A stretch of 64,000 nucleotides of DNA from Labyrinthula sp. Ha (lineage: Eukaryota > Sar > Bigyra > Labyrinthulida > Labyrinthulaceae), in assembly GCA_015227615.1 (NCBI GenBank), contig JAALGZ010000012.1:1272810-1336809 (forward strand), written 5' to 3'. Shown here in pieces: positions 10,593 to 21,310 of this stretch. The notes under the pieces were generated by a model. That model was not told the DNA's origin. It was given only the letters and a program-made list of their open reading frames with translations, and ran no database searches. Each line of letters opens with the position of its first letter. The first letter of the stretch is position 1. Both the position numbers and the translations under genes were made by a program.

Positions 10593-10982
10593 TTATTCTA
10601 GTTTGGGTTTCTTCTTTTCTGTCTCATCAGGTTGCGAATTTTGATCGTTCTCAGCTACATCTTTCTCGGCCGATTTTTCTCTTGCCTTATCGCTCATACC
10701 CTTCTTCCGCTTCTTAACCATGCTCTTTAGATGGGGTACAAAGTCTCCGAACCCTATTTCCTCTAGACCAGAAAATACATCCTGAATAACAATTGTCTGT
10801 CGTTTATTTTCTTTTCGAAAGTCGTTCGCAACAGATGTAAGATAGAGTATAAAGATTCCACCACACTTGCTGAGAGAAGTCTTGCAGTCCTTTGCTAGTT
10901 GAACCTTTGCCGTCACCGCATTTTTCACGATTCTTCCAACGCTAGCATGTGGGAGATCAAATTCACATTCCCTATTCGTCAT
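10593..10982 (-). CDS. DNA polymerase epsilon histone-fold subunit (POLE3/Dpb4-like)
   Basis: 129 residues, intronless. An H2B/NF-YB-type histone fold spans residues 8-95: DLPHASVGRIVKNA for the first helix, FILYLTSVANDF for the central helix and the IQDVFSGLEEIGF helix. It is followed by a highly charged Lys/Glu tail. The EEIGFGDFVPHLK block fits POLE3/Dpb4 (EEM.F..FV..LK) better than NF-YB. The protein pairs with a Dpb3/POLE4-like partner in the Pol epsilon holoenzyme, and in many organisms also in a CHRAC-type chromatin remodeller. The start is the first ATG. NF-YB is the main alternative. Confidence 0.85.
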   Translation of the reverse strand: MTNRECEFDLPHASVGRIVKNAVTAKVQLAKDCKTSLSKCGGIFILYLTSVANDFRKENKRQTIVIQDVFSGLEEIGFGDFVPHLKSMVKKRKKGMSDKAREKSAEKDVAENDQNSQPDETEKKKPKLE

Positions 10983-13900
10983 TTCTATTTCTCAAATTGA
11001 TGAAGACGATATGCAACCGTTTTCCAATCTCTTTGAGTTGTCCAGATTCTGGGTAATGCACCGTTGCAATTCTATGATATTTAATTCTGTCTTAGTGAAA
11101 GCTGTTATCAAACTAATAGGAAATGAGCACTCTGCTTTGAATTATAGTTAAGCTACTTGCGAATTAGTCCCTCAAACTATAAAATTTTCTTAAAAATTTG
11201 ATATCTATGCTTAATAACTGGTATTATAAACCTAAAGCTGTACTGAATTTCGCACATCAAAAGAGAAACTGCACCAGCTGCAATTCATGTACCTAGGGGT
11301 TATGTGCAGAATGGTATCTAATAGAGATGTATAACATAAGGGTGTTTAAGGTAGAATGAATTATTTTTATAGTTATTTGGCATGCATCTACATAATCCAG
11401 AGCTTCAATTCTTGCATTAACTGAAAGCAATGAACTTGGAGTTTCTTATACACAGACACCCAATGTTGCGCGTTGCCTACTTAAGCTAAGGTAAGAACGA
11501 CCAACAGAAAAACTATTCGTCAGAAATAATAATATATAGATATAGCTAGCTAAAGTTCTTATAAATGTTGTTTTCTCATATTTGGACAAATCAGCAAAGG
11601 GAATAATACATTTTAGAGCACAAGGTTGCATTGAATTGTACAGCCGACGAGTTAAGAATTCTCCTGGAAAAGGACATAAAAGCTCAAGTAACATAGCAAA
11701 TTCAGCTGATAAAATTAAAATTGTCAAAGAGCTTGAAGGTAAATATGCAAAAGAGAAGCTGTAATGAATCGTAGCTATGAGCGCTAGGTGGAAATTTCTC
11801 CAGGAGCCTTTGGGGAAAATATTCTAAGATGTTATTGAAATCTGTCGCACATCAACTGTTGCATTATTAAGACTTAAGAATCAAACCAATACAATTGGAG
11901 CTGTAACCTATTAAGACAAGATATTTCTGCCTATCTTCGGTTAGTATGTCTTTCATAGTTTTTCTACAAGAAGGGCATAAAAACTGCAACAAACCCATGT
12001 CATATGCAAGGAATTAAGAAACTTAACATGGATGTATTGGTGCGAGAAAATTAAAATAAATATATCAACTAGAAGCTTACTTCATTAACAAAAGGTAACT
12101 TGGAGTCCAGATCTCTATGGCAAGTTTAAAATTTAAAAGTTTGCTGTTATTCATTAGTATTTACCATTAACTTCAAGTTGTTGCCATTTAGCATTGTAGC
12201 CCATGTTGATATGTTTCAATTGCAAGAACTATATCTTCGATTCTCCATAAGAATCTAAATTCTGCATTTTTCTTCCATAGTCTAGGGTATCCTCATGATT
12301 TCGTGAGATATACAAAACCAGCTATGTGACTATCATGAGAACTGTGAGTGCGTTTGCAGAACTTAAAGATTTATTAGAGGTTTTCTAGATTTTCAAAGTG
12401 TTAGTCGATAGCTTTACTCAGTAAGTCATTTTATTGTACAGGGATATGTCCCAGAATCGTTATATTGTTAATGTCGATCGTTAAGCCAAAACAAGGATCA
12501 ATGGAAAAACTTTTTACAATAAAGGATCAACCGGAGTCAATTTCTTGGAGCTTGAACCAAGATTGAATTTATAAGACTTAATTTTAGGCACATATGGTTC
12601 GAACGAGCACAACTCTTACTACATTACTTAGCGTGTCCAAAGTGAAATCATACCCAAAGCACAAAATCTCAAATTTAATTTTAGATTGCCTTAGACTCGT
12701 CGTAGAAATATAAGAATAAAGAAGGTCAATCCTTAAAAATTGATCATTTTTTGCGGATTTAGTTAGTTTTGCACTAAGCGCTGGCAAATTGTCGCAACTT
12801 TTTAGTGATTTCATCTTTTATTCCTTGATAAGGAAATTATTTCAACCTGCGAGCAGACTTTAGAGATATGTTTCTTTTACTGTTGAAAACATTTGAATAA
12901 TCTCTCAAAAAGTGCTGCTGTGTGTAATACAAATTATTTTCAAATGTAACTCTTTATGAATTAGTCTAAATGATACTCTTTTTTTATCCATGTTTACTTT
13001 AGTATACGTACAATAATTAAACTATGTTAAGCATGTACCTGATTCAAGAATGGGTTAAAATGCTCTGTTAAATGAAGCAGCTTGTGTGAATCACGTAATT
13101 TACTGTGATAACTGAGGTACTGGTAGTGTAATAGATACAAAACAAAATAAATGCAGAAACTATTCTGAATACAATAGAAGTGGAATATGTTCTGCATATG
13201 TTTTAAATATGAGAATGTATTTAGGAACCAAGTTTTGCTTATTAAATGTGAATTCTTTTCTTATCTATGTTTTCACTTATTCCTTTTTTTGGCGACTATT
13301 CAAGGTTGTGTTTGCTTTCTATTTATCTCACTATCCTATTCTATATTTCTAACTTCCTGTTCGTATGTTCTTTCTGGTACGTTACAGTCTATTTAGCTGT
13401 TCCAAGTGTTCTAACGATATATATTCAGTACAGCATGAGATGCTAGTGCGAAAAGTATAATTAACTTATTTTTCGGCGCCAACTGATCATCGTTAGCTGG
13501 AACGGGTCACACCAGTGTATATTCAATCGATTGTAGTTTTTCGAATTAGTCTCAATTGATAGAGTAAAATTGATGAATAATATTTTGAGAAACTAATAAC
13601 AAACTCAATCTAACAACATAGTCTAAGATAAGAGACCAACAACAGAGAAAAACCAACTCCAAGCTAAGGAATAGAAACAAGAAGGACTCATTAAGAGTTA
13701 TTTCACTAATTATAGCAGCAATCTAGGTATTTTACACCTTTTATAAAGTGTTAAGTCACATTATTTTAGTTTTCTTTTGTTCCTCTTTTCAGTGTTTGAT
13801 TTTGGATAGACATCGTAAGTGGCAGATTGATCTCCCTATAGATTCTTAACGCTCTTGTCAGTAACTTTGCCTCAGTTTCTAGTATCTGACTTTTCAACAG

Positions 13901-14496
13901 TTCATTTCGAACAGATAAACACCTGGCCTTAATCAAATGGTAACTGCAGCAGATTATGCAAGGTTGAAGCTTATTTCTCGATCAAAATTACAGTAGTTCA
14001 ACTCTAGCTCATTTTTCCACGTACGTAATAGAAAATGAGAATGAAGTCGTCTTAATGTAAAGACGTTGCACCAGGAGAGTACACGAACGAAAATAGTTTG
14101 GCTCGAGACGTTTACCTTCCTTCTTAGTAAAATGAACAATGAAGGAAACGTCAGCCCACCACTTAGAGATATTCAAGAGTAATGTATGAGATCGATAGGG
14201 GGTGAGTAAGTTGCGGCATGCTTCGAATCTTGTCCAATGTGATTAGGTTGCACAGAAAAATTAACGAGCATGTTTTGTTCTTTTAGGATAACTTCAATCG
14301 TTTACCCTTCGTATTTGTTCATAATATAAGTATTGAGAAGAACTTTAAAATTACGTTAATTATGCTGGTCCTTGATCTTAAGTGTTTACGAAACTAGAAC
14401 TAAAACAATTCTACGTGCGTTAAAAAAGCAATAAAATCAAATGAACACTGAATTCAGTTGTATTTCGGGAACAGAGGCAATTAAAGGTGAAAACGC
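10983..14496. other. Gene-free tract of 3.5 kb
   Basis: No gene is supported. The longest frames are 60-90 codons and none resembles a family. A minus-strand frame at 12584-12814 ends in VVRVVLVRTICA, which faintly resembles the LINE endonuclease relic at 42.3 kb (GRVLVVRTIC), but this is too short to claim. An interspersed repeat half is listed at 13303. I saw no tRNA or other RNA gene. Confidence 0.45.
13303..13435 (+). repeat. Interspersed repeat, copy 1
   Basis: This stretch shares ordered similarity with 30195-30312. Both start GTTGTGTTTG, pass through a CTTCCTGT phrase at a comparable distance and end with CAAGTGTTCTAAC followed by an ATATAT-rich tail and CAGTAC/CAAGTAC. No terminal inverted repeats or target duplications are evident, so the element type is unknown. 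Confidence 0.4.
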
Positions 14497-15247
14497 TCAG
14501 CCTTCACTGTCCATTGCGTGTTCTTCTTCATCCTCTTGTTTCACATCTAGGCCAACTCCAGCTGCTGAAAATTAAAGTGTATATAAGAAAGGTACCTTCT
14601 TGTGATTTTTCAACCAGTTTCGAAAACTCTCTCAATGGAAGTAAAAGATCCGATCTTAGTTTTTCAAGTTCAAAAGCCGCTGCATTTTTTAGACTAAATA
14701 ACAAATAGAACACAATTAGTACGTCAAGAACTTAATCAAGTTGGTTGCTGACTGTTCAGAAGCAATTTTTCCCAAAGAGTTTCTTATTTTGTTATCTCTT
14801 ATATCTGAAATATCAAAAATAGCACTTTTGATTTCGAAAGCATCCTGAATGTCACTTCCAGCATAATTCAATAATAAGTGGGCAATTTCCTTATAGTAGA
14901 ACGGTATAGGCTGCAATTCAGAAATGCCACTATTTTTTTCCTACCATATAAAGGTAGAAATAAAAGTTACCCTTTCTTTCATAATTTTCAAATTTTCCAA
15001 CGAAAACCATTCAGGAGCTTTGATACTACACTTGTTTTTCTTCTTTAGATATATCGCCAGCCAAAGTGGTACCTCCACTGGAACTTGAACTCTGAAGGGA
15101 CCAAACTCTCCTTGAATGAACCTGATTTTATCACTGTTGAACTGAGGTCTAAATAATAAAAGTATACTTTTTTTCTTACATGATTTGAATTATTTCATTT
15201 TCACAATAGAATACATTGTTTGAATTTGACCGTTTGTTTTGTTTCAT
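14497..15247 (-). CDS. GINS2: GINS complex subunit Psf2
   Basis: Five exons: complement of 15180-15247, 14971-15148, 14732-14940, 14596-14693 and 14497-14564. The introns are 31, 30, 38 and 31 nt. The spliced product has 206 residues (human Psf2 has 185). Psf2 is part of the Sld5-Psf1-Psf2-Psf3 ring that joins Mcm2-7 and Cdc45 to form the replicative CMG helicase. Family blocks appear in order: IIPQF near the N terminus, GEFGPFRVQVPVEVPLWLA, then KCSIKAPEW. PIPFYYKEIAHLLL and the ISDIRDNKIR helix follow. The C terminus is acidic (QEDEEEHAMDSEG), which is common in this subunit. The 38-nt intron is the longest in the window and contains TACTAAT, a good branch-point match. The ATG at 15247 is in frame and lies 47 bp from the divergent thioesterase start. 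Confidence 0.92.
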
Positions 15248-15294
15248 TCTTAACCGTTTTTGTTCCCAAAATCTATCCGTTTGGAAGCGACGGA
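15248..15294. promoter_or_regulatory. Inferred bidirectional promoter / 5' leader
   Basis: The start codons of Psf2 (minus, 15247) and the thioesterase (plus, 15295) are separated by only 47 bp. Both 5' UTRs and at least part of both promoters must therefore overlap each other or the neighbouring coding region. No TATA or initiator element is obvious. Confidence 0.4.
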
Positions 15295-16092
15295 ATGACA
15301 GAAAAAAAATTTGAATATAAGTTTTTTCTTCACTGGATTCAGACGGATTCCGATGCCAACTATTACCATGCTTTGTTTACAATAGCTGCAACAGCTCGTG
15401 AACTTTTGTTTAGAGAAAAAAGCTCTTTGTTTTTTGTTCCTTACGCACCAGATTACATCTTGGTAGAGCAGAAAGCAAAACTGTTTCAAAAGCGACAACA
15501 TGTAGATCCAGAATATGGAGTCGGTCAAGTAGTATGTGTTACGGAAGCAACGAAGCTTGGAAATTCATCTATGGAAACTGTTTGTCACATTCATTTAGAA
15601 AGAACTGGAGAACTCTTCGCCCAGGTTTCTGCTATTTTTGTGTTCCGCACGAGAAGCATGGAGAAAATGTCGCATCCTTTTAGGGATGGTCAGGCCATAC
15701 GAGACCAAATTACATCCTCCACACAACCCAGTATGCTCTCTTTACCTTCCATTGATGTTAGAAATCTTCAGGTAGTTAAAGTGGTTGAGGTAGAACCAAG
15801 AACACGTGACTACGATTCTTTCGGTCATGTACACAATGCAAACTACCCTTATTTTCTTATTGAGTGTTTACAAAATGCATTTGATCTTTCTTTATACAAC
15901 ATTGATTATATGGAAATACTTTATCTTCAAGAGGTTCTTGCAGAAAAATACACAGGTATAATCTCAAGACTGGCCAAATCAACATCGAACGAGCTTGTTT
16001 ATCACGTTAGTTTTAAATCAGACATAGGGGCAGAAGTAACTGAGGCTATAATCTTACTCAAAAACAAGAATAATGATAAAAGTTTTTTATAG
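15295..16092 (+). CDS. Double-hotdog acyl-CoA/ACP thioesterase-like protein
   Basis: 265 residues from the ATG at 15295. A longer frame opens at an ATG at 15220, but that would overlap the Psf2 first exon and adds 25 hydrophobic residues with no family match. Two hotdog-like halves are visible. The N-terminal half (residues about 8-115) begins EYKFFLHWIQTDSDANYYHA. The second half has DSFGHVHNANYPYFLIE near residues 178-194. That is the D..GH.NNa.Y..w.E signature of 4HBT/YbgC-like thioesterases. Tandem hotdogs are also seen in FatA/FatB-type acyl-ACP thioesterases. It probably hydrolyses a fatty acyl thioester; chain-length preference and location are unknown. The stop is 73 bp from the convergent Rit1 stop. 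Confidence 0.75.
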   Translation: MTEKKFEYKFFLHWIQTDSDANYYHALFTIAATARELLFREKSSLFFVPYAPDYILVEQKAKLFQKRQHVDPEYGVGQVVCVTEATKLGNSSMETVCHIHLERTGELFAQVSAIFVFRTRSMEKMSHPFRDGQAIRDQITSSTQPSMLSLPSIDVRNLQVVKVVEVEPRTRDYDSFGHVHNANYPYFLIECLQNAFDLSLYNIDYMEILYLQEVLAEKYTGIISRLAKSTSNELVYHVSFKSDIGAEVTEAIILLKNKNNDKSFL

Positions 16093-16165
16093 AAGTAAAC
16101 CGTCCTTGGAAAATTAGTAGCTTGGTCGTATGCTTATATTTCCACTCTAGGTTGGGCAGATACTA

Positions 16166-17740
16166 CTACCGTCTATGCAGAAAGTGTTCATGAAGTAGCT
16201 GATTGATAAATAAAATAAAGAAAGGTACTTTATACATCCATCGTGGAACTGTTAACTCCTGTTTAAACGTGTTACGAACCTTTGCAAAGTAAACTTTAAT
16301 TGTATCCTTGCCTAGAAGCGAAGCCTCAGGCTTCTGAAGGTGATCTTTGATAAGCAAAATTGTAAAAAAGATAATTGCCCAACTTTGAAAGATTTGATAA
16401 ACATCCATATCAAGTTCATCTGTATCTTTCAGCATAAAACGAACAGTTGGACTTATATTTTTCTTGCTCTTAGTGAGAAAGGTGTGAATAACTGAATCTA
16501 ACCCTGTTTGAACCCAGAACTTTCTACTTCCTTTCAAAAATGATTTTGAAGATAGTTCTATGTCACCATCTTTGTCTGAGAACTGCATGGTAGTATTGAG
16601 AAAGGTAAACTGTATATCAATACTCTGATCAATTCTGGCTGATATGTTTTCTACAAAGTTCTCCATTTGAGCTTCATCAGTATGACACAAGTTTATAATG
16701 TTTTCTCTATAGTAAATATACTTTTCAAAAGATAGTCCCTTTGCCCAGTTTTCTTCATCATCCCCTGCTCCGGGATAATATCTCCAACTTCTAAACTGCC
16801 TATTATGTTTCCTTGGCACGTTTGCAACGGAGGCGCTGTAGCATAGTATGCCAAAAACAGGGCTATAATCTTCCTCAATAAAATTGGTTTCTTCAAGAAC
16901 AAAATTTCTGGATGTAACAGGATCATGAAATGAGTCTACATAATTATCCTTGGCATACGGTTCTGCAGCTACAAAGAGTGGAAAAAGTGGATGCTCAAGC
17001 GACTTGATTTGAGAAAGCGCAATAGCATCTGAAGCCTCCAGATGTTTGCGCAAAATTACTGCATTTTCTTTTATAAAATCTCGTATAGAAGGTTCATGAA
17101 AACGAACCCAGGAAGGAAACTGGGGAAATGCAAGCTTTTTCCAGGCACCGGAGTTTTTCTTAGTAGAACTGAGGTTGATGGAGGCACTATTTATTACAGC
17201 ACTAAATTTAATGTTCAAAAAAACTTGTACCACCAAATGGGTATTGTTTTAGAAAATGAATCGGGATAAACTTTACCAAATCGAGTTCTAAGAGTATAGT
17301 GTAAGACAAGGAGTACGCATCCACAACGCAAGCGGCGCGCTTAACAAAATCGGGTAGAAGGGAAAATTCTTCCGTTTTTCTATCGGGTTGAGACATGAGT
17401 CTATTAAGAAGATTTAGGTTGAGTCTATTGAGTGAAAAGACAAGATTATCTAGAACATAAACACAACATATGACATACTTTGGTGACCGTCGGTTGATTT
17501 AAAATAGGTGGTTTCACACCCAGTATTCCTCGAAAACCATTTTCCGTTCCTCAAGTTCATCAAAACTGGTATATTTGGAATCCATGCAGTTCGAAACTTT
17601 TCTAAATTACTCTGATCCAAGTCTAAGGATAAGAACCTTTCCCTTAGAGAACACTTTCTGCCGCTCAGTTTGTTGTCCATACATCTGGTAATGCAACATT
17701 GATTTAGTACGAACTCAGTTTTTTGGCCACTTGGCCTCAT
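16166..17740 (-). CDS. RIT1: Initiator tRNA phosphoribosyl transferase (Rit1)
   Basis: Five exons: complement of 17479-17740, 17317-17449, 17231-17287, 16229-17201 and 16166-16198. The introns are 29, 29, 29 and 30 nt. The spliced product has 485 residues (yeast Rit1 has 513). Rit1 adds 2'-O-ribosyl phosphate to A64 of initiator tRNA-Met, which keeps it out of elongation. Restored signatures are YFKSTDGHQNNLVFSLNRLN (residues about 79-98), then VVDATRFGKVYPDSFSKT and TIPIWC (146-151). PGAGDDEENWAKG begins near residue 294. The C-terminal DUSP-like part is more diverged. The last intron is 30 nt with no stop, so retaining it would only insert ten residues; I favour splicing because the result, PRWMYKLLHEHF, fits the family's C terminus. 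This family occurs in fungi, plants and some protists. Confidence 0.9.
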
Positions 17741-20223
17741 GGATTCTCATCGAGAAATTCAGAAGACAAAAAGGGAGTGAGTTTTTTTCGACTCCGGAGA
17801 CAGGTACTCATAAATTTCATTGGCCAAATTTTTAATTGCCCAATTTTTTTTTTGAAAAAAACAAACCAAAAAAATTGAAATCAAAAACCAACGAAAAGAA
17901 TGAAGAAAGAAAACGAGTTTGGATAAAAAGGTTGCAGTTGAATTAAAAAAAGAAAACTAGTTTGGATAGAAAAGTTTCAGCTGAATTAAAAAAAACAAGT
18001 TTAGATTGTTTAGTCGCAGCTGAATTAAGAAAACAAAGCGAGTTTGGATAAAAAGCTGCCCTTAGACCAAAGCATGAAGCCGCTTAAGTTATAAATTTTA
18101 ATGTTAACAAAAATCTAAATCTTCATAATTTCATTATTCAAAATGAACTGTCTTAAATTTCTAATTTTGTCACATCATATATCTACTTATTAACATCTAG
18201 TCATATTTTGAAGCTTCTGTATTCAAGATATGGAAAAAGGTTTAAATCCACCCTCATCTTCATCGAGGTTCAACTGGGGAGGGAGGGAGAGCCGAATCTT
18301 GGGGCCAATTTTAAAGATGCTGGGAAAATGAAAGTTTCCCCACTGCGCTAGGGTCAGGCAACTTTACAATTTAATATTTTTTAACTTTTATTATTTTCTT
18401 AGTACCATCTAGTACACTTCACTTTATTCCTTGTCTCCTCTGTTTTTGGTCTATGGGAAATTATTATTCTGTGCATCGATTATTCAGACGAAGTATGATG
18501 AAGGTAACATTTTCTGAAACCGATCTGACCAATGACATCGTGAGGAGTATCTGACTCCGAAGTCAAAGAAAACGGAGCCCGTATTTTAATGTTGTTTAAA
18601 ATTTAGGTGGTTTTGCCTCCCTTGGGTAAAAAATACAATATATATAGACTCTGTGACTTCTATTTACATAATGCTACTTAGAGGAAAGCAAAGAAAACCT
18701 CTAAGACGTTTCCCATATCTAACTATTGCCCATGGATATAAAATAGCTTAATTCAGATAAACTTTGTGATTTCAAGGCCTTGTTTAGATGTTTCCATATA
18801 GGCAGTATTGTCCCTGGCTTCTGCACAGGAAAAACAAATGGCCCGTAAATTGCCTCTTAATTGTCAGCTGTTTTCTAAACAGTGAAACATAGCTTAAGAA
18901 ATTTAACTGAGATTCATAGCTCTTTCAGTTTTATGGCTACAGCAGTAATCGAGCAAATAAGCTAATTATTTCCTTTGCATTTATTGAATTTGCGTAGTTT
19001 TACTTATATACCTGCACTAGGTTTGAACTTACCTTGCTACCTCTTAGTGTTACTGGTTAATATGCTCAGATTTTAAGTAGATTGGTGCTTTCTTAAAGAA
19101 GACTCTGAGCTCTGATTTTGGTTTTTCTTCTTGAAATTTATTGTTCTTGAACTATGTAATTATTACTTAAGTAGTTTCAAAATATAAGTCTATGTAATCC
19201 AATTACTCAACTGGTAGCTTAGGTTCTGGATATTTGGCATCACACATCTACGGGGAGCTTAACTTCCCACTCTTACATCCACCAAGAGTGATAACATTAC
19301 TATAGAGATATATTTAGTGGTCTTTAGACTTTAAATAAGAGCTGGGAAACGGTTATTGTTGAATTCTAAACTTTTTATATGCTAATGCCATTTAAAATTC
19401 TTCATTAAACAGGAAAGTCATATACGCTAATAGACAATATGGCGCAAAGGAGGAGGGAGGTAAGTTGGCTTAGAATTTTGCTATAAATTCCTAACAATGA
19501 ATCTAATTAGTTCCTCACACACCATGCTCTGGAACTTCCTCGCCTCCAACAACCTTTTTTCTACCTTCTGCACACTAGCAATGCTCTTGTTTGTGTTTGA
19601 GAGATTTATTTTGCCTTCAATGTTTGATTTTGAAACCATTAACATGCTTAGTGTCAACATTATTGAGTTTATAGCTACAAACATTAACAACTTTAACAAA
19701 GTTCCCTATGGTTTGGAAACCTGGCGTTCTATTTAATAAATATGTCGGATACTATAGTATGACAATGTCTCTGAATAGATTCCGTTGTTTCTGTGATTAT
19801 CCTTATTCTCCCATAGCTAACCTAACCAGCCCTTAAAGTAAATACTCAAAAATATGTGTGCATGAGGTGTTCCGTCTGACTACTCTAATCATAGAATAAT
19901 TAGAACTAAACCAGCTCTTATTTTTTAGCCCAGTTAAACGTATATTGCTCACACAGTGGAGGAGGAGCCACCTTAAGTATAAAACATAATAAACACTTAT
20001 GGTTTAGGTGCAAAACGCTAGAAAAAGAACTAAATGGATTATCTTATAGTTATTCACCTAGAGCACACTTTGTGCACCATGTTTGTAATTAAAATGGAGA
20101 ATTTTGTATTTTTGGATCGACTATATTTCTGCAGTGTGTATTTTAGTCATTAATAATTCTCAATAAGCCAAAACTATTGGATAAGAATAAGAAATAACTT
20201 CTGATAGTATATAAAACAATATA
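17741..20223. other. Gene-free tract with a minisatellite
   Basis: No gene is supported. The first 330 bp hold poly-purine sequence and a minisatellite. Plus and minus frames at 19481-19736 are both open for about 75 codons over the same DNA, so at most one could be real, and neither resembles a family. About 17800-17850 (upstream of Rit1) contains CATTGGCC and TTGCCCAAT. Confidence 0.45.
17915..18060 (+). repeat. Minisatellite, 3.5 units of about 44 bp
   Basis: The phrase AGTTTGGATAAAAAG...GCAG(C/T)TGAATTAA(A/G)AAAA recurs at 17915, 17959, about 18000 and 18040. The last unit is truncated. Units differ by several substitutions and 1-5 nt indels. Confidence 0.75.
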
Positions 20224-21114
20224 ATGACTCCAGTTACAAAGAAACAGAAAAGAAGAAGTTCTCTGCTATCTGCTTTAAAAGGTTTGCGAAGACTTGGAAA
20301 ACAGTTGAGTCCTTTATCCACAACTACTTCCACGGACAGAAACAGAAACAAACGATTTTCTTTTACTGAAAAATTGGGTCTTTCTACAAAGAATTTAAAA
20401 GAGGAAGTTAATGAAGGAAAAACTACTTCAAGTCAAATTGGAAAGAGAAAAAAGAGATCTTCTTCTATTTCTTCAGCTATCCGAAGTATCTTTCATAAAA
20501 CACCAGTCGATGAAGAGCTTTCAACACTAAGCAACAGTTCAAACAATTCTTTGACAAGAAGATTGGTAAGTAGAAAGAGACCAAGAATCCCTAGTCTAGA
20601 AGATGCAACTAAACTGTTTGAGAAAGTATCTTCTAAGTTCAAGAAACCTGAAGCTGAGTTAGAACTATCAGTAAAAGCTTTTGTGAAGGAATCTGAAGCA
20701 GTTATTGTTTCTCAACCACCAGATGGGATGTGTTTATTTCACTCTTTATCTTATGGATTATCTAAGCAACTCAAAATAAAAAAACTTAATGCTAAAAAAC
20801 TTCGATCAATACTACTCGACTGGATATCTAAAAACCAGAATACTTTTTACAACGGAATGACAATCTTGGAATGGATTCAAGCAGAAAAAGGTTTTGAATA
20901 CTCTATAGAAGAATACTGTGATGAAATTCGAAGTGGGAATTGGGGAGGTCAAATAGAGCTTATAGCAGCTTCACAACTATATCAAGTACAAGTTAACGTG
21001 TATACAGAAGAAAACAAAGGATATTGCTTATTCACCACATGTCCAGGAGAAAGAGCCAAAGTAAACTTGTTATATGTAAATGGACAACATTATGATGTAC
21101 TCAAACTTAGATAA
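20224..21114 (+). CDS. OTU-family deubiquitinase with a basic N-terminal extension
   Basis: 296 residues, intronless. The C-terminal 145 residues form an OTU cysteine protease domain. DGMCLFHSLS carries Asp167 and catalytic Cys170, and WGGQIELIAASQLYQVQVNVY is the typical second block. Catalytic His289 is in NGQHYDVL, so the catalytic set is complete. The N-terminal 150 residues are Lys/Arg/Ser-rich, low in complexity and probably disordered. They contain several KKRK-like clusters that could act as nuclear localisation signals. The protein likely removes ubiquitin or a ubiquitin-like protein; linkage preference cannot be read. It converges on EMC3, whose stop is about 200 bp away. Confidence 0.88.
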   Translation: MTPVTKKQKRRSSLLSALKGLRRLGKQLSPLSTTTSTDRNRNKRFSFTEKLGLSTKNLKEEVNEGKTTSSQIGKRKKRSSSISSAIRSIFHKTPVDEELSTLSNSSNNSLTRRLVSRKRPRIPSLEDATKLFEKVSSKFKKPEAELELSVKAFVKESEAVIVSQPPDGMCLFHSLSYGLSKQLKIKKLNAKKLRSILLDWISKNQNTFYNGMTILEWIQAEKGFEYSIEEYCDEIRSGNWGGQIELIAASQLYQVQVNVYTEENKGYCLFTTCPGERAKVNLLYVNGQHYDVLKLR

Positions 21115-21310
21115 CTGCTTGGCATAGCTTAGTCAAATAAATAGGATATCCCTGTTTAACAAGTTCAATGAAAATATCTGAAGACTACTTACTCAAACGA
21201 GTGGCATTAGTTTCCGAAAAATTATATGGCAAGATTCGTCGCAAATCAAGAACTGTAAACCAATAATTAAACTCAGGGAAGGAAGAGAATCATCCAAATA
21301 TAAACCGTGA

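Noticed and set aside
12584-12814. Minus frame ending VVRVVLVRTICA, faintly like the LINE endonuclease relic (GRVLVVRTIC)
   Set aside because: The similarity covers only about a dozen codons; too short to call a further LINE fragment.
15220-15294. Upstream ATG extending the thioesterase by 25 residues
   Set aside because: It would overlap the Psf2 first exon on the other strand, and the extra residues match nothing in the family.
19481-19736. Plus and minus frames of 72-79 codons over the same DNA
   Set aside because: They are mutual reverse-strand shadows, with no family match and no neighbouring exons that could be joined.
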